Positions 34,069-45,970 of a DNA stretch of 64,000 nucleotides are shown here, in pieces (the stretch's first letter is position 1; every line of letters starts with the position of its first letter). A program made the translations under genes and the position numbers. Below the pieces are notes generated by a model, which searched no databases, was not told the origin of the DNA, and saw only the letters and a list, made by a program, of their open reading frames with translations. The stretch is from Lonicera japonica (taxonomy: Eukaryota; Streptophyta; Magnoliopsida; Dipsacales; Caprifoliaceae), in NCBI GenBank assembly GCA_021464415.1, contig CM038471.1:32089234-32153233 (forward strand), read 5' to 3'.

Positions 34069-35258
34069 TGTGAGAATCCGGACCCGTGACCCGAGAAGAA
34101 AGAAGAGTCCATCATTCTCGGCTTGATTTGAAAACGTGTTTTATAGAGTCGCCGGTTTGTTTTACAAGAAAACAAACAAAAGACCGTACGAAGGATAATT
34201 CGAAAAAGAACTATCTTTCATACGTTTGAAACCAGAGATTTATTTTGAAAATTGACTTTGCTAGGGTTCGGGAACTACGTTACGAATTGGGAAGGTGTTA
34301 GGCACCCAATTCGCCCTTTCGGTCTCTTAATGGATCATGCATCTAATTCCTATTTTAGATATCTTGCAAGTAGTTTGAATTGTTTTTCAAAATAGTCCTT
34401 TCCGGATAAATTTAGTTTAAAACAATATTTTGAAATCGGACTCGAGCTTTGCGAGCGCCTACGTATTCATTCGTAGAATGAAATCAGAGTCTCGTAGTTC
34501 CTTTCTTTGGAAACTATTTTTGTATTTTTTTTTGTTTTGAAAACGTGTCAAAACGAGTTTTAGTTTACTTGTAAAATTTAGAAAGGATTTATTTTGAAAG
34601 TAGTGAACTTCTTTGCAAGTTATCTAATTTTCTGTATTAAAAAGGAATTTAAATACAGTATTGAAATTCAGAAAGGTTGTAGAAAGACGTACCTGATGCG
34701 CTTAAAGAAGAAATGAGAACCTGGCCTTGATTGCCTTACTTGCTTCTTTCTCTGAATTTTCTCTCTCTAAAACTTTCTCTCTCTAGACTTTCTCTCTCTA
34801 AAAATTCTCTCTCAGAAATTCTCTCTTTAAAACTTTCTCTCTCAGAATTTTTCTAAGATGACTCTTTAATAATTTTTGACAGAGTTCTTACTTACTAAAA
34901 ACACTCTTGAGTGTTGATTTCTTAAAATGAAAGCCTAAAGGTCCTATTTATAGAGAAAAAATACAGAAAAATGACCAGGGTAGCCGCGCGGCTAGGAGCC
35001 AGCCGTACGGCTAGGGAGGGAGCGTGCGGCTAGGGCGTGCGACTCGAGGCGGCTCGGAGCCAACCGTGCGGCTAGGGCGTGTGCCAACCGTACGGTTGGG
35101 ATTGGGGGGCGTGCGGCTGGCAACAAGGTTGCGGTAGATTCTTAACACGCTCGAAAATCAGGGTTTTTCCTAACGGTCTCCTGTATGCGCGATGACTTAA
35201 GACTTGATGCAGGATGCTTGTTAGGTTCACACGAGAGTCGCGGATTGGGGTGTTCACA
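34069..35258 (-). mobile_element. Solo LTR with perfect TSD
   Basis: Read on the minus strand it starts TGTGAACACCCCAATCCGCG and ends CGGGTCCGGATTCTCACA, the same family as the LTR at 26106-27188. The 5-bp duplication GTATG is identical at 34064-34068 and 35259-35263, so this is a solo LTR left by LTR-LTR recombination and not half of a pair with the 26-kb copy. It shares the AGCCGTACGGCT palindromes and a CTCTCT-rich leader region (34750-34850). Confidence 0.92.
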
Positions 35259-35659
35259 GTATGGATTACTAAGGAAAATGTGGACATCAAGGCATAGTCA
35301 TAGCTATGGAAACAGATTCCTTAAGTGCATAAATTGTGGACATTTTGAATGGTTATCAACAGCAATAGATAAGTCTAAGAATGTCAATCTTAAGGTAATG
35401 TTGGATATAAGTTTGGATGAGCTATGTAATGTATTTGAAAGGAAGTTAAAATACATAAATATATAGCAAATAATGTAATAGAGATATATTAAGAGACAAT
35501 TAGGTATAATGGCTCATTCTAATAATAATATAATTATAAAGGAAATTTAAAAATTAGCCGTGTAAATTAAGGACACAGTACAAAAAAGACCCTAATACCC
35601 CTTCCTTATAATATCCTTTCCTTATAATATCGTCTCATTATGACACTAACAGCAACCAG

Positions 35660-35995
35660 AAGGTGCTAAATGCATTTAGCACCTCCTGGACAGCAACCAG
35701 AGGGTGCTAAATGCATTTAGCACCCCCTGAACAACAATCAGAAGGTGCTAAATAGAATTAGCACCACAATCAGAATGTGCTAAATGCATTTAGCACCCCC
35801 TAGACAGCAACCTGCAGAGGGTGCTAAATGCAATTAACACCACAACCAAAAGGTGCTAAATGTACTTCCTAGACAGCAACCAGAGGTGCTAAATGCAATC
35901 AGAATGTGCTAAATGCATTTAGCACCCCTTGGACAGCAACCAGAAGGTGTGCAACTTGAACAACAAACCAAAAGGTGCTAACATGATTTTAGCAC
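35660..35995. repeat. Palindromic minisatellite
   Basis: About ten units of 20-44 bp. The core is the 11-mer GGTGCTAAATG followed directly by its reverse complement CATTTAGCACC, a 22-bp palindrome that is perfect in the first two units (about 35671-35692 and 35712-35733) and near-perfect in two more (around 35777 and 35907). Units are separated by CCTGGACAGCAACCAGA-type spacers. Several units have lost one arm or have mutated arms (AGAATTAGCACC, GCAATTAACACC). Confidence 0.9.
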
Positions 35996-36291
35996 CATTA
36001 TAAAATAGAGAACAATAAAATTGATGAGATCAACATCCATTCAATTTTATTTATATGTATATATATATATGGATCAACGTATGGTTCATAAAAGAAAAAA
36101 AAAAGTGTTACGGTCATATTTTTTTTAAATCTCGCTGGGCTGTCGAAATTAGTCGATTTCGATAGCAAAACGACCTCTGATTGTCTTAATTTTTTGCGTG
36201 ATTAAAATAACTTTGTCTTCTGAACAACATATCCAAAAATCAGCCAAATTCAACGATTCGATCAAAAGTTATATATATTTTACGATTGTAG

Positions 36292-36385
36292 ATCTAGAAG
36301 AAGAAGAAGACGAAGACGACGACGATGATGATGAGAACGGCGCACATAGTCAGTGGTGGTGGTGGTGGTGGTGGTGGTGGTGGAA
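36292..36385 (+). repeat. Compound trinucleotide microsatellite
   Basis: GAAGAAGAAGAAGACGAAGA followed by GACGACGACGATGATGATGA and, after 20 bases, (GTG)n at 36355-36382. It yields Glu/Asp and Trp or Val runs in overlapping frames that are not real proteins. The flanking 36.0-36.9 kb is AT-rich with no gene. Confidence 0.85.
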
Positions 36386-36920
36386 GAGGTGAGATTATTG
36401 GTGAGACAACTTCTCTTTTCTCTTGTTCTTTGTTTTCTCTCTCTAAACTATGTGTATATAAGAGAGAATAATATGCATGTCTTTTGTATAATTAGAATAA
36501 ATGATCTAGTAGGATATTTTTGTCCATCAACATTTATCATTTTTCTTAAAATAAATTAATATTATGAAAAGTGTCCTTATTGTAAAACCAAATTATGAAA
36601 TTAGTACTAGTTCTCTTTATTAAATACGAGTCTGTCCTTAGAGTTATAAAATATTACGGAGCGAGACCTTATAATCCATTATCTCATATATTAATATGTA
36701 TATATATAGATATTAATGCAAATGCTTTTAATCATCTTAGCCTAAAAAATACTAGTCATAAGCATATTTGGCCATACTTGGACCAAGAAATATAGGTCAT
36801 TACTTCGGTTTTGACCATGCATAAGCACAACTACCATTCTAAAACACCATAACTATTAAGTTCATCAAACTTCCCAAATAAATTCCAAAATAATTATAAC
36901 ATAATAAACAGCCAAAAGAA

Positions 36921-38090
36921 CTATAGTAAGTCATACTCCCCTCTTGTGGAGGTGTGAATTGTGTGCTTGGTCTTAGCGGTATGAAAGTCTTTCTTTTCTT
37001 TCCATCCCTGCCTCTTATGGTACTCCTTCCTCTTTTTGAGTTTATTGTCTTTAGCATAGGTACAAAATGAATGATTAGTTGTGGCATTGACTGTGAGCTT
37101 TTTGTTGCAATATAAGACCCTCAGCAACTGTAGGTGTGATTGCAAATAACAATAATAAACAAACATGTGTCCATTATATATAAGCAATATTAAGCTAAAA
37201 CACATTGCAAAAACATTGTTACCTCTCTTGCCATTATGGTCAGTAGCAGGTGCACCCTTACAAGTCTTCTTATTATGTCCAAGCATTCCACATTTATTGC
37301 ACTTCTTCTGGGATCTCTTTTCATGAGCAACTTCATTTTTGTTCTTTATCCTATTATGCCTTGGCCTTCCTTGAGGTCTATAGAGTAGAGGAGGAATCAC
37401 TCTATGTTGTGGCTGTGAATTGAAACAAAGTAAACAAGTTATAAAAAATTTAAACAAATTATAAGTGTGTGTTAATGTATTACTAACCTCATGCTAGTAG
37501 TCAGAATCCTTCATAGAAACTACTTATTATTAATTTATATGCAGCTCTATAAGCCTTCATTGTAAACATAGGACTGCAATACCTATAAGAAGAAAAAGTT
37601 CATACATATGAATTAGTAATAGTAAAATAAGATATGAATATAAATAAATATAATCAAATTAACAAATATAAATAACTTACTTTGCCCAATCTTCTTTTCT
37701 TGGATTTATCATAGCTGTGGCATGGATACATGGTATCCCACTGACTTGCCACTCACAACAAGAGCAAGTCCCACTATTAAGGTCCACAGTCCCACCGTTG
37801 ACTAATATGATCTCCCTTCTCAAACTCACTTTCCCTAATGCTCTGAGTCTCTTCTACCTCATTTATTAGAAATTTCTTCATAACCTCACATGTTTGAAGC
37901 TTATACCCTTAAATTATCTTTGTTCCATACTCAACAAGATTCTCAAATGCCCAATAAATGAAGCAAAATTCATCACCATCAATGTCATTTTAAGTAAATA
38001 TTTTTTCCCCTATGTACCTTTGCCCAATTTTCGCCCACCTACCCCCATAATTGACCACAAAGTCCCTTAAATCACACAAAGCCATACTAT
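36921..38090 (-). pseudogene. MuDR/MULE transposase C-terminal remnant
   Basis: MULE transposases cut and move Mutator-type elements. On the minus strand the block ending at 37681 contains the SWIM zinc finger, SGTCSCCEWQVSGIPCIHAT (pattern C-x-C...C-x-H), then AMINPRKEDWAK at a GTAAGT donor. The next block (about 37583-37495) reads YCSPMFTMKAYRAAYKLIIS. The block 37457-36921 contains a CCHC knuckle, CNKCGMLGHNKKTC, preceded by a GRPRHNRIKNK basic stretch. Upstream (about 38090-37810) WAFENLVEYGTKII and VMKKFLINEVEETQ are open in pieces with stops. This order (SWIM, then basic Pro-rich linker, then zinc knuckle) is that of plant MULE transposases. The catalytic DDE core was not found, and stops and frame changes show decay. 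Confidence 0.7.
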
Positions 38091-38589
38091 TCTATAGCAA
38101 ATACCTGAAACACAATAAGGAAAAATTGACAACTCAATGGAATATATTGGATACATCAATATAGCCTAAAAAATATAAAAGGCATCACAACATACAACAA
38201 CAATAAAGAAACCCTTAATTTAGACATGGAAAAACCCAAAAATATCCAAATCAAACCCATGAAACAAACATTATTTCACAAAACAACAAATAAGTTCGAA
38301 GTATAAAAAACCCTAACTTATTACAACACTAGGAAACCCTAAATCATAGAGAATATAACAAACCCTCTTAAAAAAAAGGACAACAACAAAAATGTAGTAG
38401 ATTAAGGCATACCTGTTGCAAATCACCACGATATGAAGATTTTTCTTCCACTATCACTATCGTCTTCTCCTTCTTTGTATTTATATCCTTCATTTTTCTT
38501 CTCCTCTGCAGCGATGAAATAGGTGGGAGGGTTACATCGTGTTTTGGTTAAGTGTGGTGCAGTGGTGGTGTGTTCAATAGGGACATTTT

Positions 38590-38728
38590 AGGCAGTTTAG
38601 ATATTTTTTAACAGTTTGACCCATTCATTGTGAGGTTTCATCCAAACTGGGGGCCAAAGCCAAACAAAAAAAAATGGGTACCAAACTTAATTATGAAAAT
38701 CAAATGGGGGCCAAAACCCAGATAACCC
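38590..38728. repeat. MULE-type terminal sequence related to the 45.97-47.13 kb element
   Basis: On the reverse strand it starts GGGTTATCTGGGTTTTGGCC and continues into blocks that match both termini of the element at 45971-47128 for roughly 100 bp (CCCCCATTT, TTTTCATAAT, TACCCA, GGCC...TGAAACC). It probably marks one end of the MULE whose transposase remnant lies at 36.9-38.1 kb; the opposite end was not found. Confidence 0.6.
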
Positions 38729-39012
38729 TGCATTCAATTAAAAAGGTAACCAACATCTAATTGGAGAGTTTCCTCGATCCAAAAAGGAAGGGGCTTCTCT
38801 CCAAATTACAAATCTTTTAGTAGATACAACAAATTTTCTTATTTCATGAGCAACAAAGTCACCTTTATGTTTTACAAACGAAACAAAAAAAATATCTACA
38901 CACTTTAGTGCAAGCAAAAAAAAAAAAAGAAGCCAAAATCTAGAATAACCAACACTTCCCTAAAATATATTACACTTACACATAAGAACCCTATTAAAAA
39001 TTTTATAACTCC

Positions 39013-39656
39013 CTAGCAGTCGCTTTATATCTTCCCAAAGGCAGTTCCAGGATCTCTATAAAGGATCGGCTATTTAAAAGGGATACATAAATATATATAT
39101 ATATATATTAAACTTTATTACGAAAATTTTAAAATTAATAACATTCAACATTTTTTTTATACAAGCGTTACATGGAAACACATGATGGTTGCCCACAGGG
39201 GGAGGGGGAAGGAAATGGGAATCCCGTGGGTCAAACATAGGCGTGAGATGGGGAAATCCACCCCTTGTTCCACTATGCTAGCATCCCATGTGTTTCAACA
39301 TTTAAAACTTAACAATAATTTAATCATAATCAATATTTAAAGTTGGTCATAAATTTAACTTCAATTAGTATTTAAAATTGATCATAAATACCTAAAAAGA
39401 AAAGGAGATTGAGGGTTAAGAAAAGGGATGAGAAAGGATTAGATGGGGATTCGAACTCAAAAACTCTCCTTTAATATAAAAAATATTTCCCACTTAAAAT
39501 GCAAGAAAATTTTGTATGGTTGGGTTTTCCATGATTAATGAAATGATATTTTGTACTGGGAGTAGGTTAAACTTAAACCAGTATTATGAAGAACAAAAAA
39601 AAAACTTGGGGCAAGCTAAAGCCCCTAGCGCACCCCCCCCCCCAACCCCCCCCAAC
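39013..39656. repeat. 0.6-kb repeat, copy 1 of a tandem pair
   Basis: Begins AGTCGCTTTATATCTTCCCA, contains an AT microsatellite, an AAATCCACCCCTTG block, and GATGGGGATTCGAACTC (reverse complement resembles a tRNA-type B box, GAGTTCGAATCCCC), and ends near a C-run (CACCCCCCCCCCC). No coding content. The B-box-like word and an upstream TTAAGTGGG on the reverse strand hint at a tRNA-derived (SINE) module inside the unit. Confidence 0.8.
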
Positions 39657-40250
39657 AACTAGTCATGCTTTATATCTTCCCAAGGGAGTTCCGGGATTTC
39701 TGGAAAGGATGGGCTATTTAAAAGGGATAAACCAATATATATATATATATATATATAACTTTATTATGAAAAAATTTAAATTAATAACATCCAACATTTT
39801 TTTTATATAAGCGTTACACATGGTGGTCGCCCACGGGGGAAGGGAAACGGGATTCCCGTGGGTCAAACATAGGTGTGAGATGGGGAAATCCACCCTTTTT
39901 TCCCCTATGCTAGCACCCCATGTGTTTCACCATTAAAACTTAACAATAATTTAATCATAATCAATATTTAGTCACAAATTTAACTTCAATTAGTATTTAA
40001 AATTAATAAGGTGCATGAGAAAAGATTAGATGGGGATTCGAACTCAAAAACTCTCCTTTAATATAAAAAATATTTCCCACTTAAACTGCAAGAAAATTAT
40101 GTAAGATTAGCTTTTCTATGAGTAATGAAATGATATTTTGTACTGGGACTAGGTTAAATATATACCAGTATTCTGAATAACAAAACAAAACTTGGGGCGG
40201 GCTAAAGGCCCCGATGCGCGCCACCCCCCCCCCTCTCCCCCAACCCCATC
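39657..40250. repeat. 0.6-kb repeat, copy 2 of the tandem pair
   Basis: Same order of blocks as copy 1: AGTCATGCTTTATATCTTCC start, ATATAT tract, TCCCGTGGGTCAAACATAGG, GATGGGGATTCGAACTC, and a GGCTAAAGGCC palindrome just before the C-run. It lacks about 50 bp in the middle that copy 1 has (the GATCATAAATACCTAAAAAG block). Confidence 0.8.
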
Positions 40251-41005
40251 GCCCAAAAAAAAATTCCAACATATTATTAATAATCAAATCCCAATTTTGT
40301 GAGTTTCACTGATCTCTGTACTCTGATCCAACAACCGACTCCAATTTTAAGAAATATATTTTTTTACTTTTTAACTATGAAAAAATAAATAAGCAATATA
40401 TCTTTCAACAACAAACAATGAAATGAAAGGAAAAAAAATCATAAAAAAAAAAAGATGCTTAACATCAGCATGGACACCGTGTTTTTCTAGTGACAGAGTT
40501 ATCATTAAACAAATTAGAAACAAAATGACTGCTCAAACTATAATTCAGCTCAATTTACTTGATATATAGTCGATATATGTAGTAAATATAAAATATTTTT
40601 TTATATTATATTAAATCGGATCAAATATGCCAAAATTCATAGTTACTTCATTAAATTATTGAACTAGAGGATTCGGATGATAATTGGATTAAAATTTTAA
40701 ATCCATATTCAATAATATACATCAAATTCAGATTAAAATTTACCCACACTTGTGGAATCAGCGGGGGAATCTACCTATTATTATTTTTTAGAGTTGCATA
40801 CAATTTCATTTATTATTATTTTTGTTTGAAAAATTAAGGGCATCCTTAGCTCTGTTACTGAGAAATAAAATAGAAGGGTGAAAGGCACAAACCATTGAAT
40901 CAACGATGTTAATTTACTGTAATCCTTTTGGGAACAAAAATTCTTCATCATTGGTATCTTCCTCAAACATTCGGTAGCAAAATATCGTTCATTTGCTCAA
41001 CTGGA
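40251..41005. other. 3' flank of the TNL gene
   Basis: AT-rich DNA without coding sequence. The TNL 3' untranslated region should lie at 40.7-41.0 kb. Confidence 0.4.
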
Positions 41006-44000
41006 TTAATTCTCCTCGATGGTTGACGTACATTCATTCTCTTCTTCTTCTGGGTCATGGTACTTAATTTTGAAGCCGCACCCCTTTACCTCAGAATGAT
41101 TATCATCACAATCAAATGTAATAATAATTTCATCTCCAGCCTCCAATTGATTCCCAAACTTCCATCGGCTAACCCACCCCACATATTCATTATTAAGTGG
41201 AAAGTAGCGGGAGGGGTGTACCCAGGCTAAATCCTTTGTCTTATTCTTGATTTCAACTGATGATGCCCATTTTACGTTTCTATTGAAATAATCCGTTGCC
41301 TCATACTTACACCACGCAATCAAGCATTGGATTCTATGAGTAGGACACGAAGGCATGGTAAAGCATATTGATGATGAACCCTCACACTTATCACTTGTAA
41401 ATGTTGGATATAGGCTAATTAAATGATGCTCAAATGTTACCTGCACTAGATGAATCATAATGTTAATTGTTGAGTACATGCCTGAAGGCAAGGTATTATT
41501 AATTTATACACATTTTGTATATATACAGAGAGGGGAGTGGCCACCTGGGTATTCTCTTTCCTTTCGCGACTCTTATTGACTATTGTTGAAGCTGTATAAC
41601 TAATTTTTGTTTTGTCTTCTTTCTTGAAACAGTCTTGTAGTTCTACCGATTTATAATAATCACCTAAGCAGATGTCAACCCTCCCAAGCAAATACCTTAA
41701 CATTTCCGTCGGTAAACCATTAAGCTCAAGTAATTGGAGCCTAGGACAATTAAATATAAGCAGATAGCCTAGCCTGCTAAGGTTTCTAATGCAATTCGGT
41801 AGTCTACGAAATGGATTAATGCTCAAGTCCAAGACATGTAATGACGGTAAATTACCGAAATTTTTAGGGAATGCATCATCGGATAGATTGCACCTGGACA
41901 ATCTTAATAATCTCAAAGAACATGGTAAGGAAGCCCATAAAGTTTGTGGACCTTTCCTTGGAGTTGGCACCATTGACCAAACAATTCGTTGCCACCATTT
42001 AACCTCCCCGCTGCTAGTGCACAACGTGTTTATGACAAGTCCATCAGCATTATGCACTTCTAATGACTGCATATTTCTCATCTCACTTGGCAACTCACCA
42101 ATATTGCAACCTGAGATTATTAGAGTCTTCAAAGATCCTAGCTTGCCAATGTTTCTTGGAAGCTTCCTTAAAGTTCTGCAATCTTGTAGATTAAGTAAAT
42201 CAAGCATCTCGAGGTTACCGATGGATTCACAAACCTTCACCAAACTCACACAACCTTTGAGGATTAATTTCTCAAGGTTGGGGAGTCCTACGAAGTTAGG
42301 GGTTATTTCCAACCATCTAGAATAACTCAAATCAAGAATCTTCAATGATCCAAGAAACTGGAGGGAATGAAAAAGGACTATTATATCTATTTATACTTAA
42401 ATCATCACTATAAATTTAGAAAAGAAGAAAAACAAACAAATAAATATCATACCGGGGCTTCCATCCAAACTTGTTTTAATCTACTGTGACTCAAGTCAAG
42501 AGCAACCAATTTCTTTAAGGGCAATTCAACCGGAAGAGATTTTAACGGAAATCCATGCCAAGACAACCATACTAATCTTTTCGGGAAATTGTCAAAGCTT
42601 CCCGCAAGTTGTATATAATTGAGCTTGAGTAGCCTTAGCTTTCTCATACTTTTAAATGCATCGGTTCTCAAGTATACATCATTTATACTTGTTATAGGTG
42701 TGCTTACTGATTGCCCATAATTGAAGTTAAGAAAACTTCGCTTTAATGATCTGGCATGCACCGATAATATTGATTTGTCACGAAATTCCTCATAGTTGCA
42801 TTTTTTTCCATGATTGCCAGCTTCCTTCAATATTTGCATATCAAGGGTAAGGCCTTCAACTACTTCAGTTCCCTGTTTAGATAACAACATGAGAAAATAG
42901 GATCAGTTGTTAAAGGTACGCAAACTAAGAAACACATATAAATGATATGTTTCTTACTGTCTCATATTCCAATACATCGAAAGCATCCTGATGACGCCAT
43001 AGTCTACTACGTTCTCCTGCCTCGCGTGATTCTTCCTGAATAATTTCATGTCCCATATCTTGAATCAATCGATGCATCGTCAACACCATATCAAGATCAT
43101 TTGTTAAGAGACAACGATCTTTTAAATTTTGAATTCGAATCTTTACAAGAGGATCCCCTTTCTCTAGTATTTTGATTGTGTAATCTTCATCGATTCCAAC
43201 AAAGAAGCATGCAATATCTAGGAATAAACTTTTATCATTGACATCTTGTAAAGAGTCATAACTGATTTTAAGTCTCCCCAAGATTTCCCTCTGAGGTATA
43301 GATTCTAATTTTACTAATTCGGGGACCCATTCATCTTTTCTTTTCCGAGACAAAGAATTACCTATAACTTTAAGAGCTAACGGGAGCCCTTCACAAATTT
43401 GTACTACCCTTTTTGTGTGCTCTGTGTAACTTTCTGGTGGAAAATCTTCTTTAAAGGCATTGAGACTGAAGAACTTAATCGATTCACCTTGCCCTAATTT
43501 CTCAATCCTAAGCATCTGATGAGGTTGTAGCATCTTTTCATGCCTAGTAGTTATGATGACTTTACTTCCTCGAGAAAGCCAATCTGGCCTTCCAAGTATG
43601 TTGTATAGTGGATCCACCTCTTCCACATCATCAAGAACGAGAAAAACCCTTTTAGGAAATACAATATTTCTGATATGAGCGAGTCCTACATGATCATTAT
43701 GTATCTCTCCATGTTCCCTCTTGGAAATATCTGATAGAAGCTGTCTTTGTAAGAGAAGTGAACCATTAGGTTGTTTTGAGACGTCCCCAATGTTTGCGAG
43801 AAAGCTGCTACCATCAAAACTATCAAAGTTTTTATTATAGACAATTTTTGCAATAGTGGTTTTTCCAATGCCGCCCATCCCACTAATAGCACGCACTTTA
43901 TCTTCATTTGACCCATCTTGCAACCACATGTTTATATTTTTGACTTGAGAATCTATCCCAATTATATATGGATCAACGTGTAAGGGTGTGCAACTCACAT

Positions 44001-45291
44001 TAACTCTAATATCTTTAATAATTTTGCGGATAAACTTGGATTCATGCCTACAAATACAATCGAATTGAATAAGAATGGTAGATAATTAGATATATTGAGA
44101 CTATAATTAAAACAAAAAATCTTGCAGAAGTGACAATAATAAAAACAAAAATAATAATAGAATGGTATTATCCCGAATCAAGACTTAAGTTCCTTTTTCA
44201 TATTTGCTCATGTCCATTAATTAGGTTTGATATCATGTATTTTCTTAAAATTTTTAAAAGTCCAATATCTAGGAATGACGGAACTTTTAGGGAAGGCAAA
44301 CCAGCAGAATCTTCATTATAACAGACTTCCTGATGGAGCTACTTGATTTAGGACGTACAGATTGGGATATAACGTAACCCTGATTCTTTACTAAATTAGT
44401 AATGAATTGGGAGCAAGATTGTTAAAATGCTTAATTTGGCTTGGCGTGGAACTAGTCCTGGTGTGCTTAATGTCCCTAATCTTTTTATGTATTCCGCACT
44501 AGGTCGCACGCACATTCAAACATGGACACTCTCTCCATCGCACTCTGTTAAAATTTCGAAACATTTAAACTTGAATATGTTTAATGTCAGCTCTCCAGTA
44601 CTTTCACCTGTGTACTATGTTAGGGTTCGGTTAGCTAATTAATAGCATAATTGAGAATAAGCAAATTAGCCATAAAAATTCATGTACCCCTCAAATTAAG
44701 GATAAAAACGTAGTATGTGGAATGCTATATATAATGATGAATTGAATAGTGAGGAACTTATGTGTACCCATCAACTTGGTGGTCTTTCATGTGCAGCCCA
44801 ATCAAGTCAGCAACTTCTGTAAGTGCTGATCTCCACCCTTGTATTTTTTCCTTCCATTTTCCTTTTCCTTCTGAATCCGTTTCTTCCTCGCATTGCTTTT
44901 CATATTTTGCAAATGCGTCTGCTGTCCTACCTGTTTGCTTCCGAACTTCGGATGGTTCCACATGGTAGAAGACAGGTAAAACAACATGCCCAGAGGTTCT
45001 CCTTTGTCTGAGAATCATCACTAGTTCATCAAGGCACCACGTGGAAGACGCGTAGTTCTCTGAGAAGACAATGATTGAACTCTTTGACTGAGGGATCACA
45101 TTTTCTAATTCTGACTTTAGATATTCACCCTTCTGCATCTCGTCGTCGTCTCTAAACGTGCGGAATCCATGTTGGACTAGAGCTGTATAAAGGTGATCAG
45201 TAAATGTATAACGAGTGTCTTCACCTCTAAAGCTCAAAAACACATCATAAGGAGTTGAAGAAGTGGTTTCATGGGATCTTACGACGACCAT
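41006..45291 (-). CDS. TIR-NB-ARC-LRR disease resistance protein (TNL) with C-terminal jelly-roll domain
   Basis: Intracellular immune receptor; the TIR domain acts as an NADase after effector recognition and signals through EDS1 modules. Five exons: 45291-44768, 44047-42958, 42872-42453, 42357-41545, 41440-41006, giving 1,093 codons plus TAA with all junctions in frame. TIR (residues about 14-165): YDVFLSFRGEDTRYTFTDHL, with the catalytic Glu in WCLDEL. NB-ARC (about 180-530): P-loop GMGGIGKTT, kinase-2 VFLVLDDV, RNBS-B GSKVIITTRHEKML, GLPLALKVIG, and a variant MHD motif, MHRLIQDMG. LRR exons 3-4 include KLVALDLSHSRLKQVW and SLKILDLSYSRW. Exon 5 is the C-JID domain (WKFGNQLEAGDEIIITF, CGFKIKY). 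The intron order matches the TNL family. Start chosen at MVVVRSHETTSST, just ahead of the TIR; an ATG at 45429 would add 46 unlike residues. Exon ends are predictions; exon 4 could use another donor. Confidence 0.93.
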
Positions 45292-45439
45292 TATATTATC
45301 TGCATAAAGATAGATTCTGGTAATGAAATGAAATGATGGAGCACCAAACCTTAACTTGAAGCAATTATCTATTTCAGAGAAGATGTAAAATTTTGGTTGT
45401 GAATAATGATCGAAGATTAATTGAGTCATTGAAGAAAAA

Positions 45440-45935
45440 GGGAGATTATATGGTGGAAGACATGGACAATGTGCGAAGAAAAAAGGGGATCACTTGCAAA
45501 CCATGCTTCCAGGTAATTTCTTGAACTTGAAAACCATGCTTCTGGGAACTTTCTTGGACAATGGGTGGTTGTTTAAAATTTTCTCTTTTAGCTGTGAACG
45601 TAACAAAATAATTGTGATGAGTTATTCATCACAGAGACGTATTATAGATAAATTATCCGTGGCTAATAATTTTTTGTTTGTCCATATTAGTAAAAGCAAT
45701 TATCTATTTGCTAAAATATAGTATTGCTTTGAAAAGTTTTATTGTATTCTTGTAAAGTTATACATTACTCTATCGGGTGGGATAATCAAAGTCCATGAAG
45801 TCTTCCAGCAAAAATCAAAAAGTTGGAAAAAAGAGGTGATAAGGTGGAAGACATGGACAATACGTGGAGAAATTTCTTGGACTTGCAAACCATCCTTCCG
45901 GATAATTTCTTGGCAAATGGGTGGTGGTTAAATTT
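45440..45935. repeat. Duplicated module upstream of the TNL gene
   Basis: GGTGGAAGACATGGACAAT followed by CTTGCAAACCATGCTTCC and TTTCTTGGACAATGGGTGG-like words occurs at about 45451-45580 and again at about 45833-45927. A third, more diverged copy is at about 59035-59165, ahead of the TNL pseudogene. The piece therefore travels with TNL 5' ends and may belong to an old promoter or leader. Confidence 0.6.
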
Positions 45936-45970
45936 TCCCCTTCAATTTTTGAGAAAGGGAAAAAAAAATA

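Larger units (their letters stand above)
28576..35466 (+). pseudogene. GRF-type zinc-finger gene split by two retroelement insertions
   Basis: GRF zinc fingers are C-x-C-G...C...C-G-x-F-x-W domains found in plant nuclear and transposon-associated proteins. The left part is Cys-rich (CKCVDVCQMCDCEGH, YKCQYANCEGMQWLENAI) and reaches GCFQCGET at 28941-28964. The next codons, CPTGY, are at 34053-34067, and after the solo LTR the frame resumes at 35264 with LLRKMWTSRHSHSYGNRF, LKCINCGHFEW, ending at TAG 35464-35466. Joining at these points reads through one GRF domain. YKCQYANCEGMQWLE upstream looks like the end of a second GRF domain. The left part has several stops, so the gene was probably decaying already. 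Insertions: a gag-only copia element at 28965 and a solo LTR at 34069. Confidence 0.55.

Noticed and set aside
26106..35258. The two same-family LTRs as the ends of one element
   Set aside because: They are in opposite orientation and the second has its own perfect 5-bp duplication, so they are independent insertions.
35660..35995. Regularly spaced palindromic repeats resembling a CRISPR array
   Set aside because: Spacers are themselves repeats, units vary from 20 to 44 bp, no cas genes, and the DNA is plant nuclear.
36198..36559. Open frames with Asp/Glu, Trp and Val runs
   Set aside because: Products of trinucleotide microsatellites in different frames.
41789..42325. 178-codon plus-strand frame opposite the TNL LRR exon
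   Set aside because: Shadow of the leucine-rich repeats; no homology-like motif.
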